Below, piece by piece: positions 53,801 to 63,917 of a stretch of 64,000 nucleotides of DNA (positions within the stretch are counted from its first letter, which is position 1; every line of letters starts with the position of its first letter). The DNA lies in the NCBI RefSeq assembly GCF_003206695.1, contig NZ_PZJN01000006.1:722468-786467 (forward strand), read 5' to 3'. Source of the stretch: Salinicola halophyticus (GTDB lineage: Bacteria > Pseudomonadota > Gammaproteobacteria > Pseudomonadales > Halomonadaceae). Made by a program: the position numbers and the translations under genes. A model generated the notes under the pieces. It was not told the DNA's origin. It did no database searches and saw nothing but the letters and a program-made list of their open reading frames with translations.

Positions 53801-54118
53801 CACCACCAGCCCGTCGGTCAGCGATTGACCGTTGGTGCCGGTGCCGCCGCCACGCGGGGCGAGCACGATATCGCGATACGTCTCCCGGCCGATCAGCCGA
53901 GCGATCAGCTCGAGATCCTGGGCGTCGCGCGGATAGAGAACCGCCGCCGGCTGACGCTGGTAGATCGAATTGTCGGTGGCCAGTACGGTGCGGTTGGCGG
54001 CGTCATCGCCGATATCGCCGTGAAAGCCGGCCGCAGCCAGCTCGTCGAGGAATCGGCGGTAGCGCTCGGGCAGAGTCAGCTCGGCATCGGCCGGGTCAAG
54101 GCGTGTCATTATCGTCAT
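50846..54118 (-). CDS. ydiJ: YdiJ-type FAD/Fe-S dehydrogenase (D-2-hydroxyglutarate dehydrogenase family)
   Basis: A 1090-residue fusion (E. coli YdiJ has 1018). The N-terminal half is an FAD-binding PCMH domain (APRGGGTGTNGQSL, STSNRATLGGMISTDASGQG) with the matching C-terminal FAD-oxidase domain (GHVDAGVLHVRP, KAAFDPHNQFNPGKI). The second half carries a 4Fe-4S segment CLACKSCAGQCP and two cysteine-rich CCG-type domains (SHCTEK, ATGCCGMSGTYGHE). It oxidises a 2-hydroxyacid and passes electrons to the respiratory chain. A linker between the halves (52385-52470) contains a duplicated SIPP(L/E)-type unit. The start is ATG 54118 or 54109; neither has a clear ribosome site. Confidence 0.92.
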   Translation of the reverse strand: MTIMTRLDPADAELTLPERYRRFLDELAAAGFHGDIGDDAANRTVLATDNSIYQRQPAAVLYPRDAQDLELIARLIGRETYRDIVLAPRGGGTGTNGQSLTDGLVVDVSRHMNRILEIDVENRRVRVQAGVVKDQLNAALKPHGLFFAPELSTSNRATLGGMISTDASGQGSCEYGKTRDHVLGLDIVLPGGERFESWPLDDEALTTACQRDDRVGEIHRAVSDIAETERERIASVFPPLNRCLTGYDLAHLIDDQGRFDLNSVLCGSEGSLALLNEATLNVLPLPRHSTLVNVRYAGFMEALRDAKTLMSVGAPTSIETIDDRVLQLAMEDFVWDSVAEFFPAVVNDNGDRGAPIRGINLVEFNDDDPARLAERVRAFTDHLGADAGVERLGYTLAEGRPQIGRVYAMRKRAVGLLGNARVDAKGEKRPIPFVEDTAVPPERLADYIAEFRQLLDARDLEYGMFGHVDAGVLHVRPAIDMKDPTQARLIREISDKVAALTQRYGGLLWGEHGKGVRSEYSPRFFGELYPALQRVKAAFDPHNQFNPGKIATPLSIPPLFSPPEAEGLSIPPEAAGSANETATQSAASRDRSAHIGIVDGHDPGLLAIDGVTTRGELDRQIDERVWQENASAVYCNGNGACYNYDPDDAMCPSWKATRERVHSPKGRASLMREWLRRQGNAGVDVLEVAQAQRRAGFGVWLAAQPGKLQRAIARRRGEDDFSHQVYDAMAGCLACKSCAGQCPIKVDVPDFRSRFLESYHSRYARPLRDYLIGGLEFVIPHLQPAAPLYNALLDNRLVDRFLAKGLGIVDSPKLSRASLGKMLDAWGIAEATPLTLGRLTDAQKRRSVVLVQDAFTSHFESRLVMDVIELLSRLDIRVFVAPFQPNGKPLQVQGFLGRFARTAEKQAAGLRALARFGVPLVGIDPAMTLTYRQEYIKTLGPQAVPKVLLLQEWLLSLGPSILPPDFSADALESVDPGYRLMSHCTEKTNAPGSPKAWQQLFARFGLTLDLVATGCCGMSGTYGHEARHRETSETIYDLSWRAPVEDDTHSGRLLATGYSCRSQVKRLSDQTLPHPLQALLKQVRIVGAVS

Positions 54119-55713
<1,595 letters not shown>

Positions 55714-55728
55714 CGGTGTGACGACCCT

Positions 55729-55761
55729 CGACCCTTCATAGCAAAAGGTTATGAAGGGTCG
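55729..55761 (+). terminator. Possible terminator of serS
   Basis: CGACCCTTCATA (55729-55740), nine-base loop, TATGAAGGGTCG (55750-55761), followed by only three T. It lies 15 bases after the serS stop. Confidence 0.6.
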
Positions 55762-55904
55762 TTTGGTTATAACCCTACAAACAAGCGTTACTTCGCCTAT
55801 CCGCTACGGGGCATTAAACTTTGCTGCTTGCGTCCTGAACCGATGGCTGGCGGCATACCAGACGCGACGGTTCCATCGCCCATCCCCAACCGACGGCCCG
55901 ACTC

Positions 55905-57116
55905 GTGACCGATTTCCTCACCCTGCAATACGATCCGTCCCGTCTCGACGTTCACCTGATCGGTGGCGGCAGCGAGGCGCTGGCGCTGGCGCAGCGTATC
56001 ACCGGGCTGATGCCGGTCGTGACCGTGCATGCGGTTTCGCTGATGCCAGCCCTGGCGTCTCTGTGTCGGGCGCAAGAGTGGAGGGTGCGTGACGATGAAC
56101 CGGTGGCTGGGGCGGGGCAGCTATGGCTGGTCGCCAGCGGGGATTGGGAGCGTGACCGGGAAGTCGCCAGCGTGGCGGTAGAAGCCGGCGTCGCGGTTTA
56201 CGTACCGGCGCATCCGACGCTATGTAGCGTCCGTCTGCCGCCGCGGGTGACCGTGGAGGATGCCGCGCAGCCCGCCTCTGCCTCCGTCCCTACCGATGGC
56301 CATTGGCGACGGGGCCATGTCTCGCTGGTCGGTGCCGGCCCCGGTGACCCGGAGCTGCTGACGCTGAAGGCGCTCAGGCAGCTGCAGCGCGCGGATGTGG
56401 TGATACACGATCGGCTGGTCAGCCAGGAAATCCTGGCGCTGATCGATCCCTCGGCGCGGCGTTTCTACGTCGGCAAGGCGCGTTCAAGGCACAGTGTGCC
56501 CCAGGAGGGTATCAATCAGGCGCTGGTCGACTGGGCCAAGGCGGGTAACCGGGTGGTCCGTCTCAAGGGCGGAGATCCGTTCATCTTCGGCCGGGGCGGT
56601 GAGGAGCTCGAGGCGCTGGTCGCCGCCGACATCGATTTCGACGTGGTGCCGGGAATCACCGCGGCCTCCGGCTGCGCCGCCTATGCGGGAATTCCGCTGA
56701 CCCATCGCGATCATGCTCAGTCGGTGCGCTTCGTCACCGGCCATCTCAAGAATGGCAGCTGCGATCTCGACTGGACGGCGCTAGCGCGTGGCGATCAGAC
56801 GCTGGTCTTCTATATGGGCCTAGGCGCGTTGGATCTGATTCGCGAGCGGCTGATGGCGTACGGGCTGGATGGCGCTACGCCGCTGGCGCTGATCGAGCAG
56901 GGCACGACAGCCAATCAGCGCGTGCATCTGGGTACGCTGTCCCGCCTGCCCGATAGCCTGGGCGCGCATCAGCCCCGCCCGCCGACCTTGATCGTCGTGG
57001 GTAGCGTAGTCGAGCTGGCATCGCGTCTCGAGTGGTTCCAGCCAACCGACAGTGGCAGCCTCGGCTGGGTCGAAGGCAAGCATCCCACGCCACTCTCCCG
57101 GGCCGACAGCGCCTGA
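55905..57116 (+). CDS. cysG: Siroheme synthase-like protein lacking the CysG middle domain
   Basis: A 403-residue protein. Residues about 137-380 are a complete uroporphyrinogen-III methyltransferase: [69 protein letters not shown]. The N-terminal 115 residues keep the Rossmann start [16 protein letters not shown] of precorrin-2 dehydrogenase but are diverged. The roughly 85-residue dimerisation domain that separates the halves in E. coli CysG (457 residues) is missing, so the dehydrogenase/ferrochelatase steps may be weak or lost. The start is GTG at 55905. It follows serS, separated by a hairpin. Confidence 0.85.
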   Translation: MTDFLTLQYDPSRLDVHLIGGGSEALALAQRITGLMPVVTVHAVSLMPALASLCRAQEWRVRDDEPVAGAGQLWLVASGDWERDREVASVAVEAGVAVYVPAHPTLCSVRLPPRVTVEDAAQPASASVPTDGHWRRGHVSLVGAGPGDPELLTLKALRQLQRADVVIHDRLVSQEILALIDPSARRFYVGKARSRHSVPQEGINQALVDWAKAGNRVVRLKGGDPFIFGRGGEELEALVAADIDFDVVPGITAASGCAAYAGIPLTHRDHAQSVRFVTGHLKNGSCDLDWTALARGDQTLVFYMGLGALDLIRERLMAYGLDGATPLALIEQGTTANQRVHLGTLSRLPDSLGAHQPRPPTLIVVGSVVELASRLEWFQPTDSGSLGWVEGKHPTPLSRADSA

Positions 57117-57313
57117 CTGTCGTACCGGCTCCTGCCGATCCGTCTTCCCCGCAGTTGCGCCCGCCGCTGGCCGATCCTTGCGCACCGGACGCATTTGCCC
57201 GTATCGGGTTCCCGACGGTTTCCATCGCGAGATCAACCGGATAGCGAACGAGTCGTCGTTGACGCCATCTCTTGGCCCTTCGACAATGAGAACTCGCGAC
57301 GGGGGAGAAGGGC

Positions 57314-59287
57314 ATGAACGTTGAACAGCTGGATATCCGAGGTCACATGGCGCAGTTCGCGCCGTTCGACAATCTCCCCGATGCGTTGCTCGATCGCATC
57401 GCCGGCGAGGTCGAAATTCGCTATTTTCAGGCCGGCAGCGAGCTTCTGGTCAAGGACCAGCCGATCGATTCGCTCTGGTACATCCGCAGCGGTGCGGTGG
57501 AGATGTACCAGCGCAGTGGTCGGCTGTTCAACCGTCTGAGCGAAGGCGACATCTTTGGCTATTCGGACCTGCTGCGCAGCAATCGTCGCGTGCGCTACCC
57601 GGTCGGTGCGATCGAGGATACGCTGATCTACTTCATCCCCGGCGATGTCTTCGAGGCGGTGTGCGAGGAAGACGACGACTTCGCCGAGTTCGTTGAGACC
57701 GGCGGGCAGCGCCTCAAGGTGACGGTCGAGCAGCAGCGCGACGACAGCGGGCTGATGACCACGAGGGTGCGCAAGCTGATCAACCGGCAGCCGCAGATGG
57801 TGGAAGCCACGACCACCCTGCAGCAGGCAGCGCAGCAGATGCGCGACGCCAATGCCACTTGCGTGCTGGTGATCGATGTCACCGAGACGCAGTCCGCCTA
57901 TACCTTCACCGGCCCGGACGGCCGCCACTGGAAACTCAACGGTATTCTGACCGATCGCGACTTCTGCACCCGCGTGCTCGCGGAGGGCAAGTCGCCCCAG
58001 ACCCCGGTGGGCGATGTCATGTCGCGCAAGCTCATCGTCACCCAGTCCGACGAGTCGGTCTACGAGGCGATGCTGAGCATGCTGCGCAACCAGGTCCACC
58101 ATCTGCCGGTGCTGTACCGACGTCAGCCGATCGGCGTGCTGCATCTCTCCGATATCGTCCGTCACGAAACCCACAGCAGCCTATTTCTGGTCAATAACGT
58201 CTTCGTTCAGAACAGCGCGGAGCAGCTCGCCAAGCTGGCGCCCGAAGTGCGCACCGGGTTCGTGCGCATGGTCGCCGATGGTGCCAATTCCGAGATGGTG
58301 TGCCGGGCGCTGGCGACGATCGGTCGCGCCTTCACGCAGCGTCTTCTCGAACTGGCGGAGAGCGAGCTGGGCCCGGCGCCGGTACCGTACTGCTTCATGG
58401 TGCTGGGCTCGATGGCGCGAGAAGAGCCGACCATCAACGCCGACCAGGACAATGCGCTGGTACTCGACGACGACTACGATCCGGATCGGCACGGCGAGTA
58501 CTTCGAGGCGCTGGCCAAATTCGTCTGCGACGGCCTCGACGCCTGTGGTTACCCTTACTGCAAGGGCGATGTCATGGCGACCAACTCGCGCTGGCGGCAG
58601 CCGCTACACGTCTGGAAGCGATATTTCACCGAGTGGATGGAGGAGCCCAACGGCGAACGCCTGTTGCACAGCTCCATCTTCTTCGATCTGGCACCGGTCC
58701 ATGGCGAAGCGCCGATGGTCGAATCGCTGCAGGATCTGATCGCCGAACTGGCGCCACAGCGCCCCGTCTTTCTGGCGGCACTGGCGCGCAACGCCAGAAA
58801 TCGCACGCCCCCGCTGGGGTTTTTCCGTCAGTTCGTCATGGATCAGGACGGCGAGCATCGCAAATCGATCAACCTCAAGCGTCGTGGCACCGCGCCGCTG
58901 ACGGATCTGGTTCGCGTTCATGCGTTGGCGTGTGGTTCGAAGGCGCAGAATACCTTCACCCGCCTCGACGATATCGCCGAGACGAAACTGCTCGCGGACG
59001 GGGTCACCGATCGTCTGCGCTACGCGTTCGAGTTCATGTCGATGGTGAGAATCCGCCATCAGGCGGAGGCGATCGAGCAGGGCGTCGAGCCCGACAACAG
59101 CGTCGATCCGGAAAACATCGGCAGTCGGGAGCGCCACAACCTCAAGGACGCCTTCGAAGCCATCAGCAACGCGCAGAAATTCCTCTCGTTTCGCTACATC
59201 ATGCCCACCCGGCAGAGCTCGTCGAAAACCGAGCCTGACAGGTCGGGATCGCCACAGGGCGGTGCGCCGCGCAGAGGCGGTCGATGA
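57314..59287 (+). CDS. CNB-CBS-DUF294 putative signal-transduction nucleotidyltransferase
   Basis: A 657-residue protein of four parts: a cyclic-nucleotide-binding domain (about 15-130, with LSEGDIFGYSDLL), a CBS pair (about 155-285), a DUF294 nucleotidyltransferase-like domain with LGSMAREEPTINADQDNALV (GS and two Asp as in GlnD-type enzymes), and the DUF294 C-terminal helical domain (from about 480). It may modify or sense a partner in response to a nucleotide. The partner is unknown. The ATG follows GGGAGAAGG. It overlaps the exonuclease gene by ATGA, a pairing seen in many gammaproteobacteria. Confidence 0.9.
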   Translation: MNVEQLDIRGHMAQFAPFDNLPDALLDRIAGEVEIRYFQAGSELLVKDQPIDSLWYIRSGAVEMYQRSGRLFNRLSEGDIFGYSDLLRSNRRVRYPVGAIEDTLIYFIPGDVFEAVCEEDDDFAEFVETGGQRLKVTVEQQRDDSGLMTTRVRKLINRQPQMVEATTTLQQAAQQMRDANATCVLVIDVTETQSAYTFTGPDGRHWKLNGILTDRDFCTRVLAEGKSPQTPVGDVMSRKLIVTQSDESVYEAMLSMLRNQVHHLPVLYRRQPIGVLHLSDIVRHETHSSLFLVNNVFVQNSAEQLAKLAPEVRTGFVRMVADGANSEMVCRALATIGRAFTQRLLELAESELGPAPVPYCFMVLGSMAREEPTINADQDNALVLDDDYDPDRHGEYFEALAKFVCDGLDACGYPYCKGDVMATNSRWRQPLHVWKRYFTEWMEEPNGERLLHSSIFFDLAPVHGEAPMVESLQDLIAELAPQRPVFLAALARNARNRTPPLGFFRQFVMDQDGEHRKSINLKRRGTAPLTDLVRVHALACGSKAQNTFTRLDDIAETKLLADGVTDRLRYAFEFMSMVRIRHQAEAIEQGVEPDNSVDPENIGSRERHNLKDAFEAISNAQKFLSFRYIMPTRQSSSKTEPDRSGSPQGGAPRRGGR

Positions 59288-60009
59288 GCTGGCGCTGGGG
59301 AGCCAATAAGAAGGCGGAGCCGAACTGGCCGGACTATCTGGCTTCGCGGGCCCAGCGGGTACGCGAGCCGCGCCTGGCCAGTTTCTATGCGCAGGGTACG
59401 CTGGATCCCGACACGCCGATCGGCGAAGCGCCGTTGGTGGCGATGGACTTCGAGACCACCGGCCTCGATGGCAGTCGCCATGACATCGTCAGCGTCGGCG
59501 TCATGCCATTTACGCTGGGACGGATTCGGCCCGCCGATGGCCGTTACTGGGTGCTGTCGCCCCGGCGCCAGCTCAGCGATGAGTCGGTCGCCTTCCATCA
59601 CATCACTCACGCGGAAGTCGCCGACGCGCCGGACTTCGCGGCGATCATCGATGAGTTGCTACCGATACTCGCGGGGCGGCTGGTGGTGGTCCACTACCGC
59701 CAGCTGGAGCGCACCTTCCTGGACGCCGCCATTCGCGAGCGTCTGGGCGAAGGGCTTTTGATGCCGATGATCGACACCATGTCGCTGGAGGCGCGGATAC
59801 ATCGGCAACCCTGGTGGGCCCGGTTGCGGCGTTGGGCGGGGCGGCCGATGGCATCGATTCGCCTTCACGAGAGTCGGCAGCGCTATCATCTTCCCGCCTA
59901 TACGGGCCACCACGCGCTGGTCGATTCACTGGCGACCGCTGAGCTGCTGCAGGCGCAGATTCTCTATCACTACGATTGGCAAACGCCGGTCAGCGCGCTG
60001 TGGCGATAA
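59284..60009 (+). CDS. DEDDh 3'-5' exonuclease (DnaQ-like)
   Basis: A 241-residue exonuclease. The DEDDh motifs are visible: VAMDFETTGLD (Exo I, D and E), VVVHYRQLERTFLD (Exo II) and HHALVDSLATAELL (Exo III His and Asp). N-terminal 45 residues are basic and Trp-rich. It resembles DNA polymerase III epsilon but is not the replicative subunit, as it lacks the polymerase-binding C-terminus. It is translationally coupled to the CNB-CBS-DUF294 gene. Confidence 0.9.
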   Translation: MSWRWGANKKAEPNWPDYLASRAQRVREPRLASFYAQGTLDPDTPIGEAPLVAMDFETTGLDGSRHDIVSVGVMPFTLGRIRPADGRYWVLSPRRQLSDESVAFHHITHAEVADAPDFAAIIDELLPILAGRLVVVHYRQLERTFLDAAIRERLGEGLLMPMIDTMSLEARIHRQPWWARLRRWAGRPMASIRLHESRQRYHLPAYTGHHALVDSLATAELLQAQILYHYDWQTPVSALWR

Positions 60010-60052
60010 GCTCGATATCTTGGCGATAAGCGTTATCGGGTATTCCAACGCA

Positions 60053-60081
60053 AAGCGGGCGGCTCCATGAGCCGCCCGCTT
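60053..60081. terminator. Bidirectional terminator between the exonuclease and BCCT genes
   Basis: AAGCGGGCGGCTC (60053-60065), loop CAT, GAGCCGCCCGCTT (60069-60081), flanked by CAA and CTTGT. The symmetric arms suit both converging genes. The upstream stretch contains TGGCGATAAGC twice (60001 and 60021), 20 bases apart. Confidence 0.8.
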
Positions 60082-60118
60082 CTTGTCTGCCATCCTTTTG
60101 TGACGATGGCCTATGGCG

Positions 60119-61750
60119 TCAACCGCGAGGCTCGGAACGCAGCCCCTGGATGATCGCATAGCAGGCTGCCAGCAGTACGATCGTGAACGGCAGACCGGTG
60201 GTAATAACCGCCGCCTGCAGTGCCGCCAGACCGCCACCCAGCAGCAGGGCGATGGCGATGGCGCCTTCGATCAAGGCCCAGAACACGCGCTGCGGCGTCG
60301 GCGCATCGACCTTGCCGCCGGCCGTGATCGAGTCGATCACCAGCGAACCGGAGTCGGAGGAGGTGATGAAGAAGACCATCACCAGGATGATGCCGACGAA
60401 CGACGTGATCGAGGTCAGCGGCAGCTGGCCGAGCATGGTGAACAGCTGCAACGGCAGAGCCGCTTCCTTCACTCCTTCGAAGCCATCACTGACGAGCTGA
60501 TTGATCGCGGTGTCGCCGAAAGCGGTCATCCACAATACCGATACGATGGTCGGGACCAGCAGCACGGCAATCAGGAACTCGCGAACGGTACGGCCACGGC
60601 TTACACGCGCAATGAACATGCCGACGAACGGTGACCAGGAGATCCACCAGGCCCAGTAGAACGCGGTCCAGCCATGCACGAAGTCCGCATCTTCCCGACC
60701 GAACGGATTGGACAGCGCGGGCAGATTCTTGAGGTAGGAACCCAGGTTTTCGACGAAGCCGGTGGCGATCAGCATGGTCGGACCGACGATGATCACGAAC
60801 AGCAGCAGCAGGAACGCCAGCCCCATGTTGAGCTGCGACAGACGCTGAACGCCCTTGTCGACGCCCAGCACTACCGAGCCCAGCGCAACCAGCGTGATAC
60901 CGATGATCAGCACCACCATGGTGACGTCGGTATTGGGAATGTCGAACAGATAGTTGAGCCCGGCTGCGGCCTGCGAGGCACCGAAACCCAGCGAGGTGGC
61001 CAAACCGAACAGAGTCGCCAGCACCGCCAGGATATCGATGACGTGGCCCGGCCAACCCCAGATGCGCTCACCCAGAATCGGGTAGAAGATCGAACGCATG
61101 GTCAGTGGCAGGCCCTTGTTGAACGAGAACAGCGCCAGTGCCAGGGCGACGACGGCGTAGATACCCCACGGATGCAGGCCCCAGTGGAAAATCGTGGCCG
61201 CCATGGCCAGCGACTGGGAAGCCGCCTGGTCGCCTTGGGCGCCGCCCAATGGTGCCCAGGAGTCTCCCGTGACGGACGTGCCGAAGTGCGTGATCGGTTC
61301 GGAGACGCCGTAGAACATCAGCCCGATGCCCATGCCGGCGGCGAACAGCATGGCAAACCAGCCGGCATAGCTGAAGTCCGGTTTGGCATGCAGGCCGCCG
61401 AGTCGGACCTTCCCGAGTGGCGTAAAGATCAGCACCACGGCGACTATCACGAAGATATTGGCGGCAAACAGGAACAGCCAGCTCAGATTGTCGGTCAGGA
61501 AGCTCTTCGCGCCGTTGAACAACGGGCCCATCTGATCCGGTAGCGCCAGCGTGATGATCACGAAAAACAGGATCAACAATGACGAGACCGAGAAGACCTT
61601 GCCATGTAGATCGACATTCATGCCGAATTTGTTGGTCTGGATATTGTCCTGGCCAATCACATAATCGGTATCGATGAGATTGGCGGGACCCTCTGGTGCC
61701 GGCACGCCTTCCTTTGGCGCATCCGGCTGGTTATTAGCGTCTTGAGCCAC
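60119..61750 (-). CDS. BCCT-family (betaine/carnitine/choline) transporter
   Basis: A 543-residue, 12-helix carrier. The family signature is evident in GWFAMLFAAGMGIGLMFYGVSEPITHF, the aromatic substrate box in IFHWGLHPWGIYAV, and the WTAFYWAWWISWSPFVGMFIARVSRGRTVREF segment. It imports quaternary ammonium or sulfonium solutes (glycine betaine, choline, DMSP) with sodium. The start is GTG at 61750 with GGAGA six bases upstream. The N-terminus carries about 45 hydrophilic residues. It is divergent from the acyl-CoA dehydrogenase, with 370 bp between them. Confidence 0.93.
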   Translation of the reverse strand: MAQDANNQPDAPKEGVPAPEGPANLIDTDYVIGQDNIQTNKFGMNVDLHGKVFSVSSLLILFFVIITLALPDQMGPLFNGAKSFLTDNLSWLFLFAANIFVIVAVVLIFTPLGKVRLGGLHAKPDFSYAGWFAMLFAAGMGIGLMFYGVSEPITHFGTSVTGDSWAPLGGAQGDQAASQSLAMAATIFHWGLHPWGIYAVVALALALFSFNKGLPLTMRSIFYPILGERIWGWPGHVIDILAVLATLFGLATSLGFGASQAAAGLNYLFDIPNTDVTMVVLIIGITLVALGSVVLGVDKGVQRLSQLNMGLAFLLLLFVIIVGPTMLIATGFVENLGSYLKNLPALSNPFGREDADFVHGWTAFYWAWWISWSPFVGMFIARVSRGRTVREFLIAVLLVPTIVSVLWMTAFGDTAINQLVSDGFEGVKEAALPLQLFTMLGQLPLTSITSFVGIILVMVFFITSSDSGSLVIDSITAGGKVDAPTPQRVFWALIEGAIAIALLLGGGLAALQAAVITTGLPFTIVLLAACYAIIQGLRSEPRG

Positions 61751-62085
61751 TAGCCGTCTCCATTTGGTGTGTCTTTATTAAAAGCCGCACTCGCATGGCG
61801 AATGACGACGATTCCCTTGCGCTCCCTTGCGTCGTTCGGGCGTGGTGTCAGCGAGCGACCACCCTGTCGAGGGAGTACTCAGTCTGACGTATCCGCGGGA
61901 ACACGCAAGTTTCCCAATTATCCTGAATCAAGTCGGGCCTTCCAACCGTCTAGGCCAGAATCTCCGGTTTTACTGCCATTTATCCGCTGAACGGCATCTC
62001 CCGGGTCGGCTTTATCGCTGAGCGAGCGCTAGACCAAGGTCAGGGTGAAGACGACAGTCCTTTTGCCTATAGTCTTGGCTGATTT
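61751..62085. other. Divergent regulatory region between the BCCT and acyl-CoA dehydrogenase genes
   Basis: No gene. A candidate rightward promoter is GTGAAG (62045-62050), 17-base spacer, TATAGT (62068-62073). Nothing else stands out. Confidence 0.5.
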
Positions 62086-62099
62086 GAAACGAATGTTTG
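62086..62099. promoter_or_regulatory. PsrA-like operator
   Basis: GAAAC-GAAT-GTTTG matches the published Pseudomonas PsrA pattern (G/C)AAAC-N2-4-GTTT(G/C). It lies just downstream of the candidate transcription start and 22 bases before the acyl-CoA dehydrogenase ATG, the position expected of a repressor relieved by long-chain acyl groups. Confidence 0.6.
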
Positions 62100-62120
62100 A
62101 AAACCACCGGGAGAGTTCGA

Positions 62121-63917
62121 ATGGCCGACTATCGTGCACCGCTCGTCGACATGCGCTTCATTCGCGAAGAGGTGCTCGACGCCGAGCGGGAGTGGCAGGC
62201 CATGCCGGCGACCGCCGAGCTCAGCGCCGAGCTCGCCGATGCCGTGCTTGAGGAGGCCGGACGCCTCGTCGAAGCGGAACTGTTTCCGCTCAACCAGCGT
62301 GGCGATGCCGAAGGATGCCACTTCGAGGGAGGCGAAGTGAGGACGCCTGCAGGGTTCCAGGGCGCTTTTCAGGAACTGGCCCAGGGCGGCTGGTGTGGAT
62401 TGGGAGGCAACCCGGACCATGGTGGCCAGGGCTTGCCGAAACTGCTGACCCAGGCTTTCGATGAAATGCTCTACGCCAGCAACGCCGGCTTTGCTCTCTA
62501 TCTGGCGCTCAACAACGGCGCGGGACTGCTGCTAGATGCCTATGCCGACGAGGCGACCAAGGCGCGGTACCTGCCTCGGCTCTACGCCGGTGGCTGGCTG
62601 GGCACCATGTGTCTGACCGAACCGCATTGCGGGACCGATCTGGGGTTGATCAAGACGCGGGCAGTGCCCGGTAGCGACGGGCGATATTCCATCACCGGCA
62701 GCAAGATCTGGATCACCGGCGGCGAGCACGATCTGACCGAGAATATCGTCCATCTGGTGCTGGCCAAACTGCCCGACGCGCCGGCAGGCGCCAAGGGCAT
62801 CTCGCTGTTTCTGGTGCCCAAGTGTGAGGTGCGCGAGGACGGTTCGCTGGGCGACGTCAATGGCGTGGTCTGCGGCGGGCTCGAGCACAAGATGGGGATC
62901 AAGGGCAGCGCGACCTGCGTCATGCACTTCGACAATGCCCAGGGCATCCTGATCGGCGAGCCGCATCAGGGTCTGGCGACCATGTTCACCATGATGAATT
63001 ACGAGCGACTCTCGATCGGCATTCAGGGGTTGGGGCTGGGCGACGTCGCCTACCAGAGCGCGATGGCGTTCGCGCGCGAGCGTCGCCAGAGTCGTGCCCC
63101 CGGCGGCGTCGCCGAACCCGATCAGGCGGCCGATCCGATTCTGGTTCATCCCGACGTCAGGCGCATGGCGCTCAACGCCCGCGCCTGGAACGAAGGTGGT
63201 CGGCTATTTGCCGCTTTCGTCGCGCGCGAGCTCGATCGGGCCAAGTACCACCCTGACGCTGAGGTGCGAGAGGTGGCCGAGGATCTGGTGGCACTACTGA
63301 CGCCGGTGGCCAAGGCATTTCTCACCGATCGCGGCTTCGCGACCACCGTGGAGGCGCAGCAGATCTATGGCGGCAGCGGCTACTGCGTCGAGTGGGGCGC
63401 CGAACAGTTCGTGCGCGATGCCCGAATCGCGATGATCTACGAGGGCACCAACGGGATTCAGGCGATGGATCTGGTCGGACGCAAGCTGATGCGCAACCAG
63501 GGGGCTTATCTGCGTCGCTTCGCCGAGCAGATGCGGGCCGATCTCGACACCGACTCGGGTGATCCGACAGTGATCCCTTTTCGCCGCGCGGCCATGGAAG
63601 AGCTGGCACGCCTGGAGCGCGTCTCCGCGCAGTTGATGGAGATGGCGCGAACGGATCCGGCTGCCGCGGGCGCCGCGGCCCACGACTACCTGCAACTGCT
63701 GGGTTACACCGCCTACACTTGGATGTGGTGGAAGGCCGCCCGAGCCGCTTTCCACGGATTGACAGTAGACGGTACATCGGGCGAGGCGTTCTACCGCGCC
63801 AAACTGGTGGTGGGGCAGCATTTTCTCGAGCGGCAGCTACCTCAGAGCGAAGCGCTGGAACGCCAGATTGCCGCCGGCCCGGCAGGACTGATGGCGCTGG
63901 ATCAGAGCCTGTTCTAG
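62121..63917 (+). CDS. Acyl-CoA dehydrogenase (DmdC/FadE5-like, about 600 residues)
   Basis: A 598-residue FAD flavoprotein of the long acyl-CoA dehydrogenase subfamily. Segments: CLTEPHCGTDLGLIKTRA, KIWITGGEHDLTENIVHLVLA, YERLSIGIQGLGL, QIYGGSGYCVEWGAEQFVRDARIAMIYEGTNGIQAMDLVGRKL with the catalytic Glu, and the extra C-terminal helical domain. Members oxidise medium- or long-chain acyl-CoAs, or methylmercaptopropionyl-CoA (DmdC). The ATG at 62121 has GGGAG seven bases upstream. A PsrA-like box suggests fatty-acid control. Confidence 0.93.
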   Translation: MADYRAPLVDMRFIREEVLDAEREWQAMPATAELSAELADAVLEEAGRLVEAELFPLNQRGDAEGCHFEGGEVRTPAGFQGAFQELAQGGWCGLGGNPDHGGQGLPKLLTQAFDEMLYASNAGFALYLALNNGAGLLLDAYADEATKARYLPRLYAGGWLGTMCLTEPHCGTDLGLIKTRAVPGSDGRYSITGSKIWITGGEHDLTENIVHLVLAKLPDAPAGAKGISLFLVPKCEVREDGSLGDVNGVVCGGLEHKMGIKGSATCVMHFDNAQGILIGEPHQGLATMFTMMNYERLSIGIQGLGLGDVAYQSAMAFARERRQSRAPGGVAEPDQAADPILVHPDVRRMALNARAWNEGGRLFAAFVARELDRAKYHPDAEVREVAEDLVALLTPVAKAFLTDRGFATTVEAQQIYGGSGYCVEWGAEQFVRDARIAMIYEGTNGIQAMDLVGRKLMRNQGAYLRRFAEQMRADLDTDSGDPTVIPFRRAAMEELARLERVSAQLMEMARTDPAAAGAAAHDYLQLLGYTAYTWMWWKAARAAFHGLTVDGTSGEAFYRAKLVVGQHFLERQLPQSEALERQIAAGPAGLMALDQSLF

